From the NCBI GenBank assembly GCA_963693365.1, contig CAVNZM010000001.1, positions 12,586,001 to 12,650,000 of the forward strand: DNA of 64,000 nt. Reading direction: 5' to 3'. Both the position numbers and the translations under genes were made by a program. Of the stretch, positions 1 to 24,248 are shown in pieces. The stretch comes from Amoebidium appalachense (taxonomy: Eukaryota > Ichthyosporea). The notes beneath the pieces were generated by a model. It was not told where the DNA came from, did no database searches, and was given only the letters and a program-made list of their open reading frames with translations. Every line of letters starts with the position of its first letter. The first letter of the stretch is position 1.

Positions 1-483
1 ACCTTCCCCTTCCCTCCCCCTCTCCCCTCTTCTCCCCCCCCCTCCCCCCCCCCCCCCCCCCCCCCCCGCCGCCCTTTCTTCCTTCAGCTTGGGCATGTTT
101 CCTTCTTGGCAATCGCTGTGCATGTTTTCCTCACAGTTAATGGCCACAGGAACGGCCCACCACCACCAATCAAATCATGGAAAAGCCCACTAAGGGTCTC
201 CTATTGGTCATTGGTCACGGAGCAGAAGCAATAAAACGGACGGTGCCGAAACTGCAACCTGCCGAAGGTTTATTCGACGTGCCCCAATATGTGCGATGGG
301 GGGTTCCAAAAATGCAAAGTTGATGGGTCGGAGTGCAAGCGCTGATACCGTCCAACACGTGCTCGTAGTTACCGCAACACCACCAAGAACCGATCCACAC
401 CCGATTACCGAAACGAAACTATCTGCTCAGAAATTGGCAATTCAAATTCGGTATGTCCGCATTCCGCGCCTACCAATCACATA
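1..483. other. low-complexity start and unassigned sequence
   Basis: The first 67 bases are C/T-rich and end in a long C run. From about 190 to 480 several frames are open for short distances. One (from 193) encodes a plausible 40-residue stretch ending in TGA near 322, and another (from 241) a Cys-rich stretch with a CxxC start. I could not link either to a known family. They may be the 5' part of the disrupted coding strip that follows. Confidence 0.3.
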
Positions 484-1422
484 ATGCCATCACCTAAGAC
501 GTTTTCAGGTGCACGGGATTCGATAAAAGCAACAGGACCACATTTACGGCTATACGATGAGTGGAGGAGGAAAGAGAGGGAGGCAGCCCAGGCTGCCGAG
601 GCAGAAAGACAGCTTCAACAGGCCCTGGCACGGAAAAGCAGATCGGCCACCTATGTTGGGGTGAATCCGACCACCACCTTGCAGAGAGGGGGGTCCTTTA
701 TGTGCACTCCTACCGGGGCACCTATGGGTCGTACTCAACCGACTTCGCTGCCGACTGAGCGGTCGGTAATACAACAGACCCACAGGGAGCCTGAGACTTG
801 CGACACAGCAATCAACAACAACAGTGCAAACAAATTTGCTGGTCTGATCGCAGAAGTCCACCCGCCAACACGACCAAAATACCCCAAAAATTGCCACGAT
901 GCAACAAAATACCCCCTTCCGTCACTCCCGAAGTGTGTAGTGTGCAACCTGAGCACATGGTCCTCATTACACCAGACACCCCCACACATTCCCTATCAGA
1001 GACAGAAACTCGCTCCATAAACCCCCCTGTAATTCACGCCGTTACCCAACGTACAATCGGAATCGCCCGTGGCACCATCCATGTCACCATTTGTTGCCTC
1101 TGCGCATTCAGCGGAAATTTCAGCTTCGACCCCACCATCAACCAACACCAACGACACTAGTGTAGTTACAAGACGCCTACCCAATGAACATTCAAACCCT
1201 CAACTTCGAAATTCGCTCGTAAATATATCCGAAAATGCTGACGACCTATGTGCCAGCGGTGATGCATCGGACGGCTACAGCAGCGATGATACTAATAGCT
1301 GCACCGGAACCGCACCAGAGGGGGAGGTGGGGGATAATAACACGGCCGCGGTAGATATGACGGAGATATTTTCGGAGGAGGGGAAGGAGGGGGTGGAGAC
1401 TGCGACATCCATCGAAATGTAG
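484..1422 (+). pseudogene. broken, unidentified coding-like strip (5' part)
   Basis: A reading frame from 484 to 1020 starts with a region containing a charged helix (YDEWRRKEREAAQAAEAERQ, about residues 24-43) and then becomes Ser/Thr/Pro-rich. At about 900 the coding-like composition moves to another frame (P/T/S-rich, to about 1075) and returns to the first frame at 1069-1422, which is acidic and rich in Asp, Glu, Ser and Asn. No GT/AG pair was found that explains these switches. I recognise no domain. Either the gene is decaying or the assembly has indels. The whole strip has normal base composition, unlike the G/C-run spacers around it, which is why I list it. Confidence 0.35.
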
Positions 1423-1820
1423 CAACTGTAGCGATACATCGGGCGGAAACGAGAACGAACTAGAACCTTCTGCTGCCAGCCACAACGAAAACCAATCAAA
1501 AGACCCAGATGTGACCCTTGCCCAATTAAACCACGTCGCTGTAGCGATGGTGGTGCATATCGATCCCCCCCCCCCCCCCCCCCCCCCCCCCCATGGTCGA
1601 CTTGGAGCAGATTCGAAGACTGTTTGCACCATCAAAATGCCACCACAGCACCGGCCATGTGGCTTGGGTGGGTTTAAGCGAGCATCGGGACTATGACGTA
1701 CCAATGGCCACATGTCATCGGTGGGGGTTGCTGGATCTAGGGAGACTGTTGCACCCACCCGGCCACCACGACCTCAAAGCTGGGGGGCTCAGCAGAAAAT
1801 AGCGTGATTGCAAGAAACGT

Positions 1821-2370
1821 GTGGTGTCCAGTTCCATGGAGACACATTATAGGCACCCGTACGACGTCGCAAAGCTAGTGGAAAAGGAAGCTAAGCGGGC
1901 AAGGAAGAAGGACGAGAAAGAGACCAGAAAGAGGGAAATTGAAAAGGAAACAGGAGGCAGCCACCGCTTTAGCCAATATGGCCGCACGTCTGAAATACGG
2001 CAGCGGCAACAATGAACCCTTCAATCAGAAAGCAGCAATAAATCTTAAAAACGACGGCCAATCGGAACCCTTATCCGGAGGGACAGATGGTGGCAAGAGA
2101 GCAAGTGGTTTAAGAGGCATGCTCAAGAAAAAGGGTCGGCGCGAATCCACCCAGTCCGATGGCTCTCAGCCCCTTTACTCATCCCCAATGTTCCTTCCGC
2201 TCACCTCGAACAAAGCCACCACCACCGCCACCACCAATACGGGCGCAAGCAGGAAAGTAAGCCTTCCTACGGTTCTTGCTACAAACACTCCGCAAATTAG
2301 TTCCCAAACGGCTCCGTTCCATCGTGTGTCTGGTCTTACCGACATAATTTGGCGCGCCCAGTTTTGCTGA
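1821..2370 (+). pseudogene. broken, unidentified coding-like strip (3' part)
   Basis: The frame starting at 1821 encodes a strongly basic and acidic helical stretch (AKLVEKEAKRARKKDEKETR). Near 1935-1945, at the A-rich string around GAAAAGGAAAC, the coding-like signal moves to the 1939-2370 frame, where the helix continues (QEAATALANMAARL) and is followed by a Ser/Thr/Pro-rich tail ending at TGA 2368-2370. The helix reads across the frame switch, so a one-base indel is the simplest explanation. It may be the same gene as 484-1422, separated by a stretch with a 27-base C run (about 1566-1592). The function is unknown. Confidence 0.35.
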
Positions 2371-2998
2371 TTGCAGCCAGCCTGGGCCAAACCTCATCAA
2401 GCACTGACTATCACGGTCGCTAGACAACATTACGGAAGATGAACACACAGAGAGCGAAAGCATTCACCCACCCACCAAAAAAACACATGTGAATTTTAAT
2501 TTTTAAGGCCCAACCCGCATGCCCAGGTAAAACGGATAGGTGCGCTGACCGGCGGCGCTCCCACAGCAGCGATTCCACAGCGGCAACAAGGGGGTGTGTG
2601 TGGGAGGAAGGGTACATGTTTGAGATATCGGTGCATTTGATAGGTTGGAGCGCCAGGCCGGGCGACTTCGAGGTGCCTGGTGGTAGGGGGAGCAGGCAGG
2701 GTAGCTTGGGGAGTGTTCCACATGTCTATGCATAGATTTGGCGGGGTGTGTATTTGGGGGGGAAGATTGATAGAATGTTTGACAATGTCCTTTCTGGTTG
2801 TTTATGACTTCAGTTAGTATACCCGGTATACCCGATTAGCAAAAGTTGTAGTCGACGTTGCACATAGTGTACGAGTGTTTTGTGTTTTGCTTGATCTCAA
2901 AAATTCTAAAGAATCTCGGGCCGTGACTACAACAGTTTCTAGATTTAAGTAGCATATCTGTATCATAAACAGTACAACAAAAATGCTCTTGTGTGATT

Positions 2999-3051
<53 letters not shown>

Positions 3052-3815
3052 TGGGGATAGGATGGTCGTGGTCGGAGAGGGGAGGGAGGGGGGGGGGGGG
3101 GGGGGGGGGGGATGAGGGCAAGTGGCCAAGGGACATGTATACAACGACGCTCAGGAGGCCCCCATGCTGGCATCGATCAAATGTGTTTATTTTCATAGGA
3201 AAAACTTCAAAAACCCGGTGAAAAGAACCGAAAAAGCAAAAATGCAGCAAGCAACTCCCGTTATGTCATGTTTAGAACTCCCATGCATGTGAATATCAGG
3301 GATATCTTGTTTTAGATCATGAGGGGAATCACGATGGTTGCGCGTTGTGCCCCGGTCAATCGTATGATATATCCACCCTAAAACTATCCAAATACTATCT
3401 CCAGATTGACAGAAACGTGATAGCTTGTCTTCAACATAACACCCCACGCTTCCATTCCTGTGGCTGCCATATACGCATAGCTCACCTATTTCTTGGACGT
3501 GCCAACAACAGCATCGCACAACGAAGACGATACAGCCTACACATATCCACATACACAACTCCACTATTTCCCTCGGGGGGGAGGAGGAGGGAGGGGGGGG
3601 GGGGGGGGGGACAGAGAGATTCACGGAAGACTGAGACACAGTCACTGACTGAGACACAGTCACACAAGCAGCGGTGCCCAAAAAACTTTATCTATATCAT
3701 TGAAATGCATATACTTCAATTTATGCGACAAGTGCACAACTACTACGATTTGAGACAATAAAATAGACAACATAAAATTTAAAACGACGGGTTTGTCCTC
3801 ATATAAAAATTAAAA
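2371..3815. other. intergenic, microsatellite-rich
   Basis: No gene is seen. It holds a (GT)n run at about 3001-3050, a G run at 3089-3111 and another at 3593-3610. It is the presumed 3' flank of the minus-strand SCAMP gene. Confidence 0.5.
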
Positions 3816-12021
<8,206 letters not shown>

Positions 12022-12603
12022 TGGTTTGTTTTAGCCCTGGTGGCTACAACGCAAGTCAAAAAAAGTAAATGACCTGTAGAGTATAATACTGCGTTCGAGG
12101 GCCACTAATAACTTGATAGTTGTCAACACCTCTTTATAAATCCGCTATCATCAGTCCCTATAATAAACATCACTCTGCAGTGACAAGAAGTTTCCCGGAG
12201 CTCTGACTTTGTGTGCATCCCCTTCAACATGTTGGAGGCTAAATAAATTTTTATAACCGGCACCCATCAACCGATTATCGGCAACCAATCCAATTACCTA
12301 AAAACGAGCCTGTTTTGGTTATCATGCTTACGTAATCGTGACGCATCTGCATTCCTGGCACTCTTTTATCCGGTCGCCCGGGCCGGCTTCATAGTCTTTC
12401 TCTATGTACGTGACATCACCAGTGTCGTCATGTTGATTGTTTTTATTAGCTTTTAATCTTATTATTGTCTCTGTGAGTATTTGTTTTAGACTACAATTGT
12501 TTCAGTTTTTTTCGTTTCTGTTTTTGCTTTGCCGCAACCACTTTGTTTCTTTTTGTCTTTTCCACCCAGTCAAGCCCGCTTTTCCTTCCCCCAGGCCGCC
12601 ACC
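12022..12603. promoter_or_regulatory. shared 5' region between SCAMP and cyclophilin
   Basis: The two genes are divergent with 582 bp between start codons, so this stretch should hold both promoters. Visible elements are a CCAAT box near 12287 and an AT-rich stretch near 12240-12258. No clear TATA position was assigned. The cyclophilin ATG has a full GCCGCCACC context just upstream. This is the longest unique-sequence spacer in the left half, free of homopolymer runs. Confidence 0.45.
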
Positions 12604-16630
<4,027 letters not shown>

Positions 16631-16641
16631 TGGGTGAGTAC

Positions 16642-16695
<54 letters not shown>

Positions 16696-16744
16696 TAGGT
16701 TTACGTGTGGGTGGGTGGGTGGAGGGAGGATGTGTGTGTGTGTG

Positions 16745-16779
<35 letters not shown>

Positions 16780-16835
16780 GTGTGTAGGCGTATATTTACA
16801 TGTGGGTGGGTGTGTGGGTGGGTGGAGGGAGGATG

Positions 16836-16899
<64 letters not shown>

Positions 16900-17235
16900 G
16901 CGTTTGGTGAGCGTACGTGTATTGTTTGTTGGCAGAGGGGGGGAAGGGGGGGGGGGGGGGGGGGGAGGAGAAGTGGGGGGGGCAATGGGGTATACCATTC
17001 AGGATAGGTGGAGAGGCTTTGTGTGTGTGTGTGTGTGTGCGTATGATGATCGTGGTCGTGGTGTTTTTATGGGGTGGCGGATACGGTGGGGAAGGGGGGG
17101 ATGCAGGTATAAAGGGGATGGGTGCTGGTGGGGGTGTTGATGACTGGTGGGAATGAATAGACCTGTGAGAAGGACGGATGGACGTGGCGGTGTTGCCTTC
17201 GGGGTGGGCGGGCGGAAGGGCGAGCACCGGGGGAA

Positions 17236-17272
<37 letters not shown>

Positions 17273-18723
17273 GGGCCTGTTTAGTATCATAGAAAAGCCC
17301 GGTGGTATCGCTGGACACTCGGGTTATTTTCTCTTGTTGTACGACCAGTCAGGTGGTAATTTTTTTAAGTGGAGTATGTGAACTCTTGGCTGACCTGTGT
17401 GGGCTGGGTGGCAGGCTGCAACACAACTCCATGGCGGCTTATATATGGTGATGGTGTCAGCCAATAATTTCTTTGGTTGCGTGAAAAACTTGGTTCCCAG
17501 GGAAGGGCATGCGCAGGGGCCCGGGGATCGCAAGGGGCTGCTTGATTTTTCGTGAATGTATCTTCATTATTCAGCTTGCAGTGTTCACTTGGATAACTGA
17601 TGCTGTATGTCCATAGGCTTGGTATGTGAGATGCTATATCACACCGCAATGTTGGAAACAGCAAGCCACGTTAGCTTTATAAGCACGTTATTTGTATTGC
17701 AGTGCGGATGCATAAAGCCCTGCCGGGTCACGTACACTGTAGCTATGGTAGCTATAGGTCAAATAAAAAGACGGTGAGCTGATGTGAACAGTAAAAGTTT
17801 AGACATGGCTTATCATATATACGATGATCCGATCCGGATCCTCGACTACATTTGGGATCTTATGCGGCAACGAGTCCATGGTGAACTGTATCACACCCAC
17901 CGGCCGAGTCATAAACACACGTGTTGCACATAGGGGCACGTGCCGCGCTGGCATAAACACACCGGGTAGCACCTGTGTACACGTGCAAACACACACACAC
18001 ACATCACCACCCACTGTACGCACACGTCCAGACATCACGGCACCAGCCCACCTACATATATGCACACACGTGCGCACACACACCACCTAACGTACGTGCA
18101 AGCGCACCCACCTTACAAAACCGAGGCCTAGTCACCACCACCACCATCACCACCTAATATCTGCTCATTGTGCACGCACATAGCTAGCCAACTCGATCGA
18201 CCCTCCAGATCTGGGGCCGAGGCGGCCCATGCCGCTGAGCTCGACGATAAATATTAGGCCAAAAACGAGGGACATTTATGTGTTGCACGTCCATGATCAT
18301 GTCACACCCTTCTCGAGCAAGTATATGCTGCACACCTCTAATTAATTATAATGTAAATTTATTCAACCCCCTATAGAATTTCGCGGGGAATGCGTATCAT
18401 TTGTATGCCTTTACAAAGCTGTAGTTTAACGTTTTTGAAGAAAGGAAAAATTATTATATTCTCAAAACCACCGTCCCCCCCAGGAGCCGACAACGTCCGC
18501 CAGCCATCATAATACAGGGGTTCATACCGTATACAATTCTCTCTAGCTGTCACCATAATGATTTCGCTAATATTAACTTTGAACCTAACTATAGCACAGG
18601 GTAGATATATTCGCACACCATCACATCATCCAAGCACACTTTTGTGTCATTTATGCCGGACAATGGCTGTGAGATACACCGCTACCTCAGCCATTCAACA
18701 GTCATACTAAACCACACACTCTA

Positions 18724-18772
<49 letters not shown>

Positions 18773-19126
18773 ACACAGGCCCCAAAACCCCCCCCTCCCC
18801 CCGGGGGAGATATAGCATAAAAAAAAAAAGAGAGAGACGAAAAATGCCGACATATACACAATCCGGTGATCACATACGCACTAATAGCACACGTCACCTA
18901 GACCCAAGTCTCCTTTCCCACCCAACCCAGTCGGAGAGCTTCACCTCTTCAACACGCACCTATTGAAACCCGCACCACACCATCCCCCCACACCACCATT
19001 GCCACACATGGCCACACACACATAGCATGAGTACACCATATCCCACCACCTACCACACCGTGTTCCAACACACATACACATCACACAAACACCCCCACAC
19101 GCACACACCCACAGAAAGTGTGCGCA
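16631..19126. other. spacer between convergent cyclophilin and HERP genes
   Basis: No gene is seen. It holds (GT)n runs (about 16644-16691 and 16835-16897), a G run near 17238-17270, a unique stretch 17280-17970, CA-rich sequence to 18170, an AT-richer stretch 18200-18700, a C run at 18725-18758, and CA-rich sequence up to the HERP stop. The minus-strand AATAAA near 18357-18362 is a candidate HERP poly(A) signal, 0.77 kb past the stop. Confidence 0.5.
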
Positions 19127-21022
19127 TCAAAACACCGCCGCTGCCGGTGCGCCTTGGTCCCCCATAGGCTCCCTTGTAGGTAGCAGTGAGGTAAAGAAGT
19201 TCACAAAGAAGCTCTCAATCTCTTGCATGAGTGTAGGCCTGGGCGCCGGGACTGGAGGCACATCCGCTGGCCTTTCAACCGCGGTGGCAGGTTGCGGTGC
19301 AGCGGGTGCGTTTCCCCCTTCATTTTCTTGGTTTTCGGCGTTGTTTGGTGTTTCGCCTGGTGCAGGGGCTGGGGGTTGTGCGGGTGCTGCAGGGGGCACG
19401 GGGGCGTTGTTTGGGTTTTGCTGCTCGTTGTTGCCAATCAGAAACCCTAGCCGGTCCGTTTGGTGCCTGGGGGGGGAGGGAGGGATAATAGGGGTTAGGA
19501 TGTGTTCATGTGTAAGTATACACCCATGACGGACAGAGCAACGCATGCGCAGATTGCAAAGTACACATACAAAGTATGCATCGTATGTGTGTGCGGACAG
19601 GTGTGTCTGCAGGCATCTGCATGTGTATGTTTGTGGGCATTTCACGGTCGGTCGTGTGTGTTTGTGCCTCAAAACAAGTGACTTTGTGTTTGTTGGCGTG
19701 GTCCACACATGCTAGTGGAAAAATACATAAGCATATGTCTTTTGTCTGGTATGCTTGCACAGACGTGCATGTGCAGGCAGCCCACACGTGCAAACAAAAT
19801 GCCAGCATAAGTGACACACACATATTGGGGGGGAAGGGGGGGGTTTTGAATGCGTCAAAAAGTACGAAGTACACAAGAACAAACGGATAACACGATGCAG
19901 AATGCAAGCCATACATAAAGAGTATGCATAATAAGCAGAGCCCATCCTCAGGGGGGGCCCACGTCATCCACAGTACCCGAGTTTCGACCTATTCCCCTCG
20001 TTAACGAAACCCAACTCAGATACTGGGGGGAAGGGGGGGGGGGGGGGGGGGGGGGGGGGAGGGGGCGGGCATGCAAGGGCACGAGCACACAAAATCAACG
20101 ATGGCCAGTTGCATGCATGCAACTTGTTGCAAGGAATGAAGAAAAAAGCAAACACCCGTCGGAACGATGTGCTTGTGCATGGTTGCATGTGTGAGTACAA
20201 GTAGGTCTGTGCGCCCGCTGCGCGGGCACCGACTGAAGCTGCGGTCTATTGAGCTGGGGGTCTGCCAGCTGGTGTCTGAAATCTTAAAACCATAGAAACT
20301 CTCTCAGGTGGGTCTGGGCGCCTGCTGCGCGGGCGCCGGTGGAAGATGATAGTACGGATGGTAGAAAAGAAGTTGGGGTCTGCCAGCTGTGTGTCTGAAT
20401 CCTAGACTCTGAAAACTCTCTTTTCTTTCAAGTTTTCTTTATTGGCCGGTTCCGAAACCCGCGCAAGGCGGCTTCCGCCAGCGTTAAATATATTTGGTGT
20501 TGGAAATAAACGGGGGTCAAAGGGGCTCCACAATCGGGGTCAAGGGGGTCCACAAACATACATTCAATGAAGACGCTAAATGGCCAATGATAGCCGGAAA
20601 CTGTTTTAAAATTCTTGCCGATTTTCCTAAATAAATGAGCATTCCATTGTTGGTTGTAAACTTTATGAATATTTCTACTGAAATAGTGATTGCGGCACCC
20701 ATTTTTTTGTAATTCGCTCACGAAACTGTCGGATAATCGCATATTCTGTTCCACAATTTAGCTCCCCGACACGTACCCTTCACGTACGTGCGTGCGGGTG
20801 CCTTTTGGGACAGTCGTTCTAAGGGTTTTTTGCTAATAAAACCCACACTTTTAGATTAATAAGGTTTTTAATGCATGTATACAGTAACTATTTCTTAGCT
20901 TTGATATATTTGTGTGTATCTATTAAGGTTTTGCGGGCATTGAAAAATGGGCCCTAGCTGGTCAAACTCCGGAATTTGCCTTGAAGGTCGGAGAGGTCTT
21001 TTAAGTTTGAGTAATACGAGTA

Positions 21023-21067
<45 letters not shown>

Positions 21068-21305
21068 GTGTGTTTGTGTGTTGTGTCTCGTTTGCGAATG
21101 TGTGTGACTGACTGTACGCACGTGGGTACGCTCGTGTCTGTCTGCATGCTCCCGTGCGTGCACACGCGCGCAAGTGTGTGTTGCGCATATTGTTTTGTTT
21201 TTCATGAGTGTGTGCGCGCGCGCATGTCTGTGTCTATGTGTATGCGCCCGCGAGTGTCTGTGTGTGTGCCCGCGCGTGTGCGTACTACAATTGAACAGCA
21301 ATGCA

Positions 21306-21344
<39 letters not shown>

Positions 21345-24248
21345 TTACAAGAACACCACGATAGCAATAACGATAATCGCGGCCATCTTGACCGTGCTAG
21401 CGCCCCTACCAAACAGGTACACAAACAGGCCCAGTTTCAGCAGCACCAGTGCCTGGTTCTGGGGCCTGGGCCTATCCCAGTTTTCATCGTCATCAAATTC
21501 AGCCATGGCAACAGGCACAGGGTTGTTTGCACGTCCACCAACACCCCCTGCTCCCTGAGGGGCTCCGGCGTCACCACCGGCGGCACCGACTGCTCCTTCG
21601 GCACCGGCAGCACCGGCAGCCGCGGCGGCCGCACCCAATCCCTGTGTATGTGTATAAAGTGTAAGTGGCACGTTGTGTGATCAAGTACACAGTGGGGTTC
21701 AGGTAGGTTGTAAGGTGGTCGACAGTAGACTTGTATGTGTATATGCGCGCAAAAACGTGTGTGTGCACACGTTCGAATAAGTAATAGAGTACGAAGCACA
21801 GATAGAGAGTATGCATTAAGGGGGAGGATATGGGACGCAAGTCCCTGATCAAGGGACAGAAAGTAAACACCCCGAACGATGTCGCAGTTCAGAGAACACA
21901 ACTAGCACCGACACCATGAACAGCTACTACTGAGGCATAGACACAAACGGCTCAGAAGTGCATGTTTCCTCAACCACCAAACTCCTCAATCGGCCCAAGC
22001 CTCATCCTCCCCCCACCCACCACAACTTTCAATCTCCGAGAACACACACACATGCGCGTGCACGCGCGTGCACATTCACACGAGTACGCACACACCCACA
22101 CGCAAGTGCATGTACGCACGCGCGCGCGCGCGCGCACACACACACACACACCAAACAGACACAAACGAACACATGCACGTACGAACAAATGTCCACACCC
22201 ACCCACACCCACACACGTACACATGCAAAACATACACACACACACACCCACGCACACATGCAAAACACACACACACATACACACACACAAACAAACAAAC
22301 AAACAAACACACACACACAAACACACACGCGCGCACGTACATGCGCACGAACACTCACACCCACGCACGCAGCCCCCCTCCCCCCTCCCTCCCCCTCACC
22401 CTCCCTTACCCCCCCCCCCCCCCCCCCCCCCCCTCCCCAGAAAAAAGACGAAGAAGCCCAAAGAGAAAACACCCCCCACCCACGCACCCACCTGTGGCTG
22501 TGCACCCCCAGGCACGGGGTACTGCGCCTGTGCAGCAGATGATGCCTGGTACTGCACCCACTGCTGCGCATACTGCTCGTACCAGCGCATATACTCCTCC
22601 CGGTAGCTCTGTGCCGCATGAACACCAGCAGCACTACCCTGGCCCGGCTGTTGCGTCGCCTGGCCCGACCCGGCAAAGTAGCTGGGCAGAGCATAGTACG
22701 CATAGTACCACTGCCAGTATCGGTACATCATCTCTGCATTCGGTGTGCCATGTGCATGCATGTGCGCATGTTGACCTTGTGCCTGCGCAACCGCCTGTGC
22801 TTGCGCCTGTGCCTGCACGTGCGCTTGTGCTTGTGCCTGTGCCTGTGCTTGTTGTGATGGGGATGCAGGTGCTACTGGCGTTGTTGGTCTTTCCTGTGGT
22901 TCGTTTGCGCTTACTGCGGCTGGTGGGTTTGGTTTGGGGGCCGACACGGCCCCAGCCACGACAAGATGTACGGTGGTTACTGTGTCGGAAGTTGGCTGCA
23001 AATGACGCATGTGAGCCAGCCTGTTTGCAAGCAAGGGATGACAAGGACAAGTAAACAGCGCGCCTCAAAGCGACACATCCCTCCACCACACTCCATATTC
23101 CCCCCCCCCCCCCCCCCCCCTCCCCGCTCCCCCAACAGACACACACACTCACCACCACGCACATAAACACAGGCGAAACCCCTTGTCTGCGCTCCAAACA
23201 CCATCGAGACTGCAATATGAACACAAACTGCACACAAACATGCACACACTACAGGGAAACACAGAGTATTGTGCAGCCATTTCGAACAGCATTCAACCAC
23301 AACCACACACCATTTCTGGCCAGGAAAAACAGTGTTAAGAGCTACTTCAACTTTGAAGGTCACCACCGTGCAAGCCCTCAGCGTCACTACAAAGAGCATA
23401 TACACACACCCCTCCCTGCCCGCAAGCCCCCAGCCAAAGAAAACGAACACATCCAAATAATGCTCAGCAGAAGCAGAGAAGAACGTGTGCTTCGGTACAG
23501 CTTCCTGCACGCACACCGTAGCAAGTGCACCAACACGCTTATGACACTAAACATAAGGGTGCATAAAAGCTTAAAAATCGGCAATCAGGCATAAACCTTT
23601 CCACAAAGTCACACGAGCACAAACATGCACATGCCAGCGCACGCACACACAGATGGGAATCATGTTCACAGACAAGGTTGCACATACCCGCGCACAACAT
23701 GCAGGTACGCACCTAACACCAAATAACTTTGTGCACACGAGTGCCCACATCACCAGGTACACACACCTGTGACACCCACGACAGCACGGAGACACACAGC
23801 GGACACACACATCCACACACACACACACACACACATACGTAAGTCTACACTGCCCGAACATTAGAGGACACGTGCTCCTAACTCGACCCTCTCTAACCGG
23901 TGCCATAACGTAGTTTTGGTTAACTGGCCTATTCTGCATCTTTCACGACTTCTCCTTGGACGCCTCCCGACTTACAGACAGATAATCAGCAAATCAAGCA
24001 ATTTCTTCTACAACTCAACGAGAACTCACCAGGTTCAGCACCGTTGCAAGCGTGGCCCATTCGTTCAACATCTTCCCGCTGTAAATCAGCTTCTGGGCTT
24101 CCGGTTCTGGATGTCTGGAGTGCCTAGCGCCTATCAACTCCTTTAGATGGCGCACTGTGTTGGACACCCCAACCTCTATGTGAATGTCTGGGTTGCTGCC
24201 GTCAGCTGTTCGCACCACCACCGTTACGTTCTCAGAAGCACCGTCCAT
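19127..24248 (-). CDS. HERPUD: HERP-like ER membrane protein with N-terminal ubiquitin-like domain
   Basis: HERP proteins sit in the ER membrane and act in ER-associated degradation with the ubiquitin-ligase machinery. Exons (minus): 24248-24030, 22995-22492, 21641-21349, 19466-19127. They total 1356 nt (451 aa plus TGA), phases consistent; donors 1 and 3 are GTGAGT and GTAAGT. Residues 1 to about 90 form the ubiquitin-like domain (QKLIYSGKML at about 52-61; TVHLVV in exon 2). Next come a Pro-rich linker, an Ala-Gln repeat (about 118-150), and Tyr/Trp-rich stretches (YRYWQWYYAYYALP; YMRWYEQYAQQWVQY) as in HERP. A Gly/Ala-rich tract and an acidic segment (FDDDENWD) precede a hydrophobic hairpin (about 305-339). 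The tail is Pro/Ala/Asn-rich. Human HERPUD1 is 391 aa; the extra length here is low-complexity. Intron 3 contains a poly-C-tailed element, a tandem hairpin repeat and a (CT)n run. Confidence 0.93.
19827..20024 (-). repeat. poly-C-tailed intronic element, copy C
   Basis: Reverse-complement copy of the 15474/28932 family: on the minus strand it runs from CAGTATCTGAGTTGGG through GGTCGAAACTCGGG to TGACGCATTCAAAAC and a C-rich tail. It lies in HERP intron 3, sense to HERP. It lacks the first ~145 bases of copies A and B; its 5' edge abuts a second C run (plus-strand G, 20024-20059). Confidence 0.88.
20203..20420. repeat. two tandem ~105-115 bp units with a GC hairpin
   Basis: Unit 1 (about 20203-20304) and unit 2 (about 20306-20420) share AGGT..GTCTG, TGCTGCGCGGGC, GGGGTCTGCCAGCTG, TGTGTCTGAA and GAAAACTCTC-like ends. 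Each opens with a strong hairpin: GCCCGC (20213-20218) with GCGGGC (20222-20227), and GGCGCC (20317-20322) with GGCGCC (20332-20337). Located in HERP intron 3. Confidence 0.75.
20428..20754 (-). other. isolated open frame in HERP intron 3, unidentified
   Basis: An open frame of 108 codons with ordinary amino-acid composition (no low complexity), in a locally AT-rich part of HERP intron 3 on the same strand as HERP. It has no recognisable domain and no splice signals that would add it to HERP in phase. It could be a decayed mobile-element fragment or chance. Confidence 0.2.
21026..21065. repeat. (CT)n microsatellite
   Basis: Uninterrupted CT for about 40 bp in HERP intron 3. Confidence 0.95.

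Noticed and set aside
1-67. Telomere-like C-rich terminus
   Set aside because: No regular telomeric unit; it is a C run like many others in the window.
18213-18226. GGCCGAGGCGGCC (SfiI-type string) as cloning-vector contamination
   Set aside because: An isolated site with no other vector sequence around it; the flanks look genomic.
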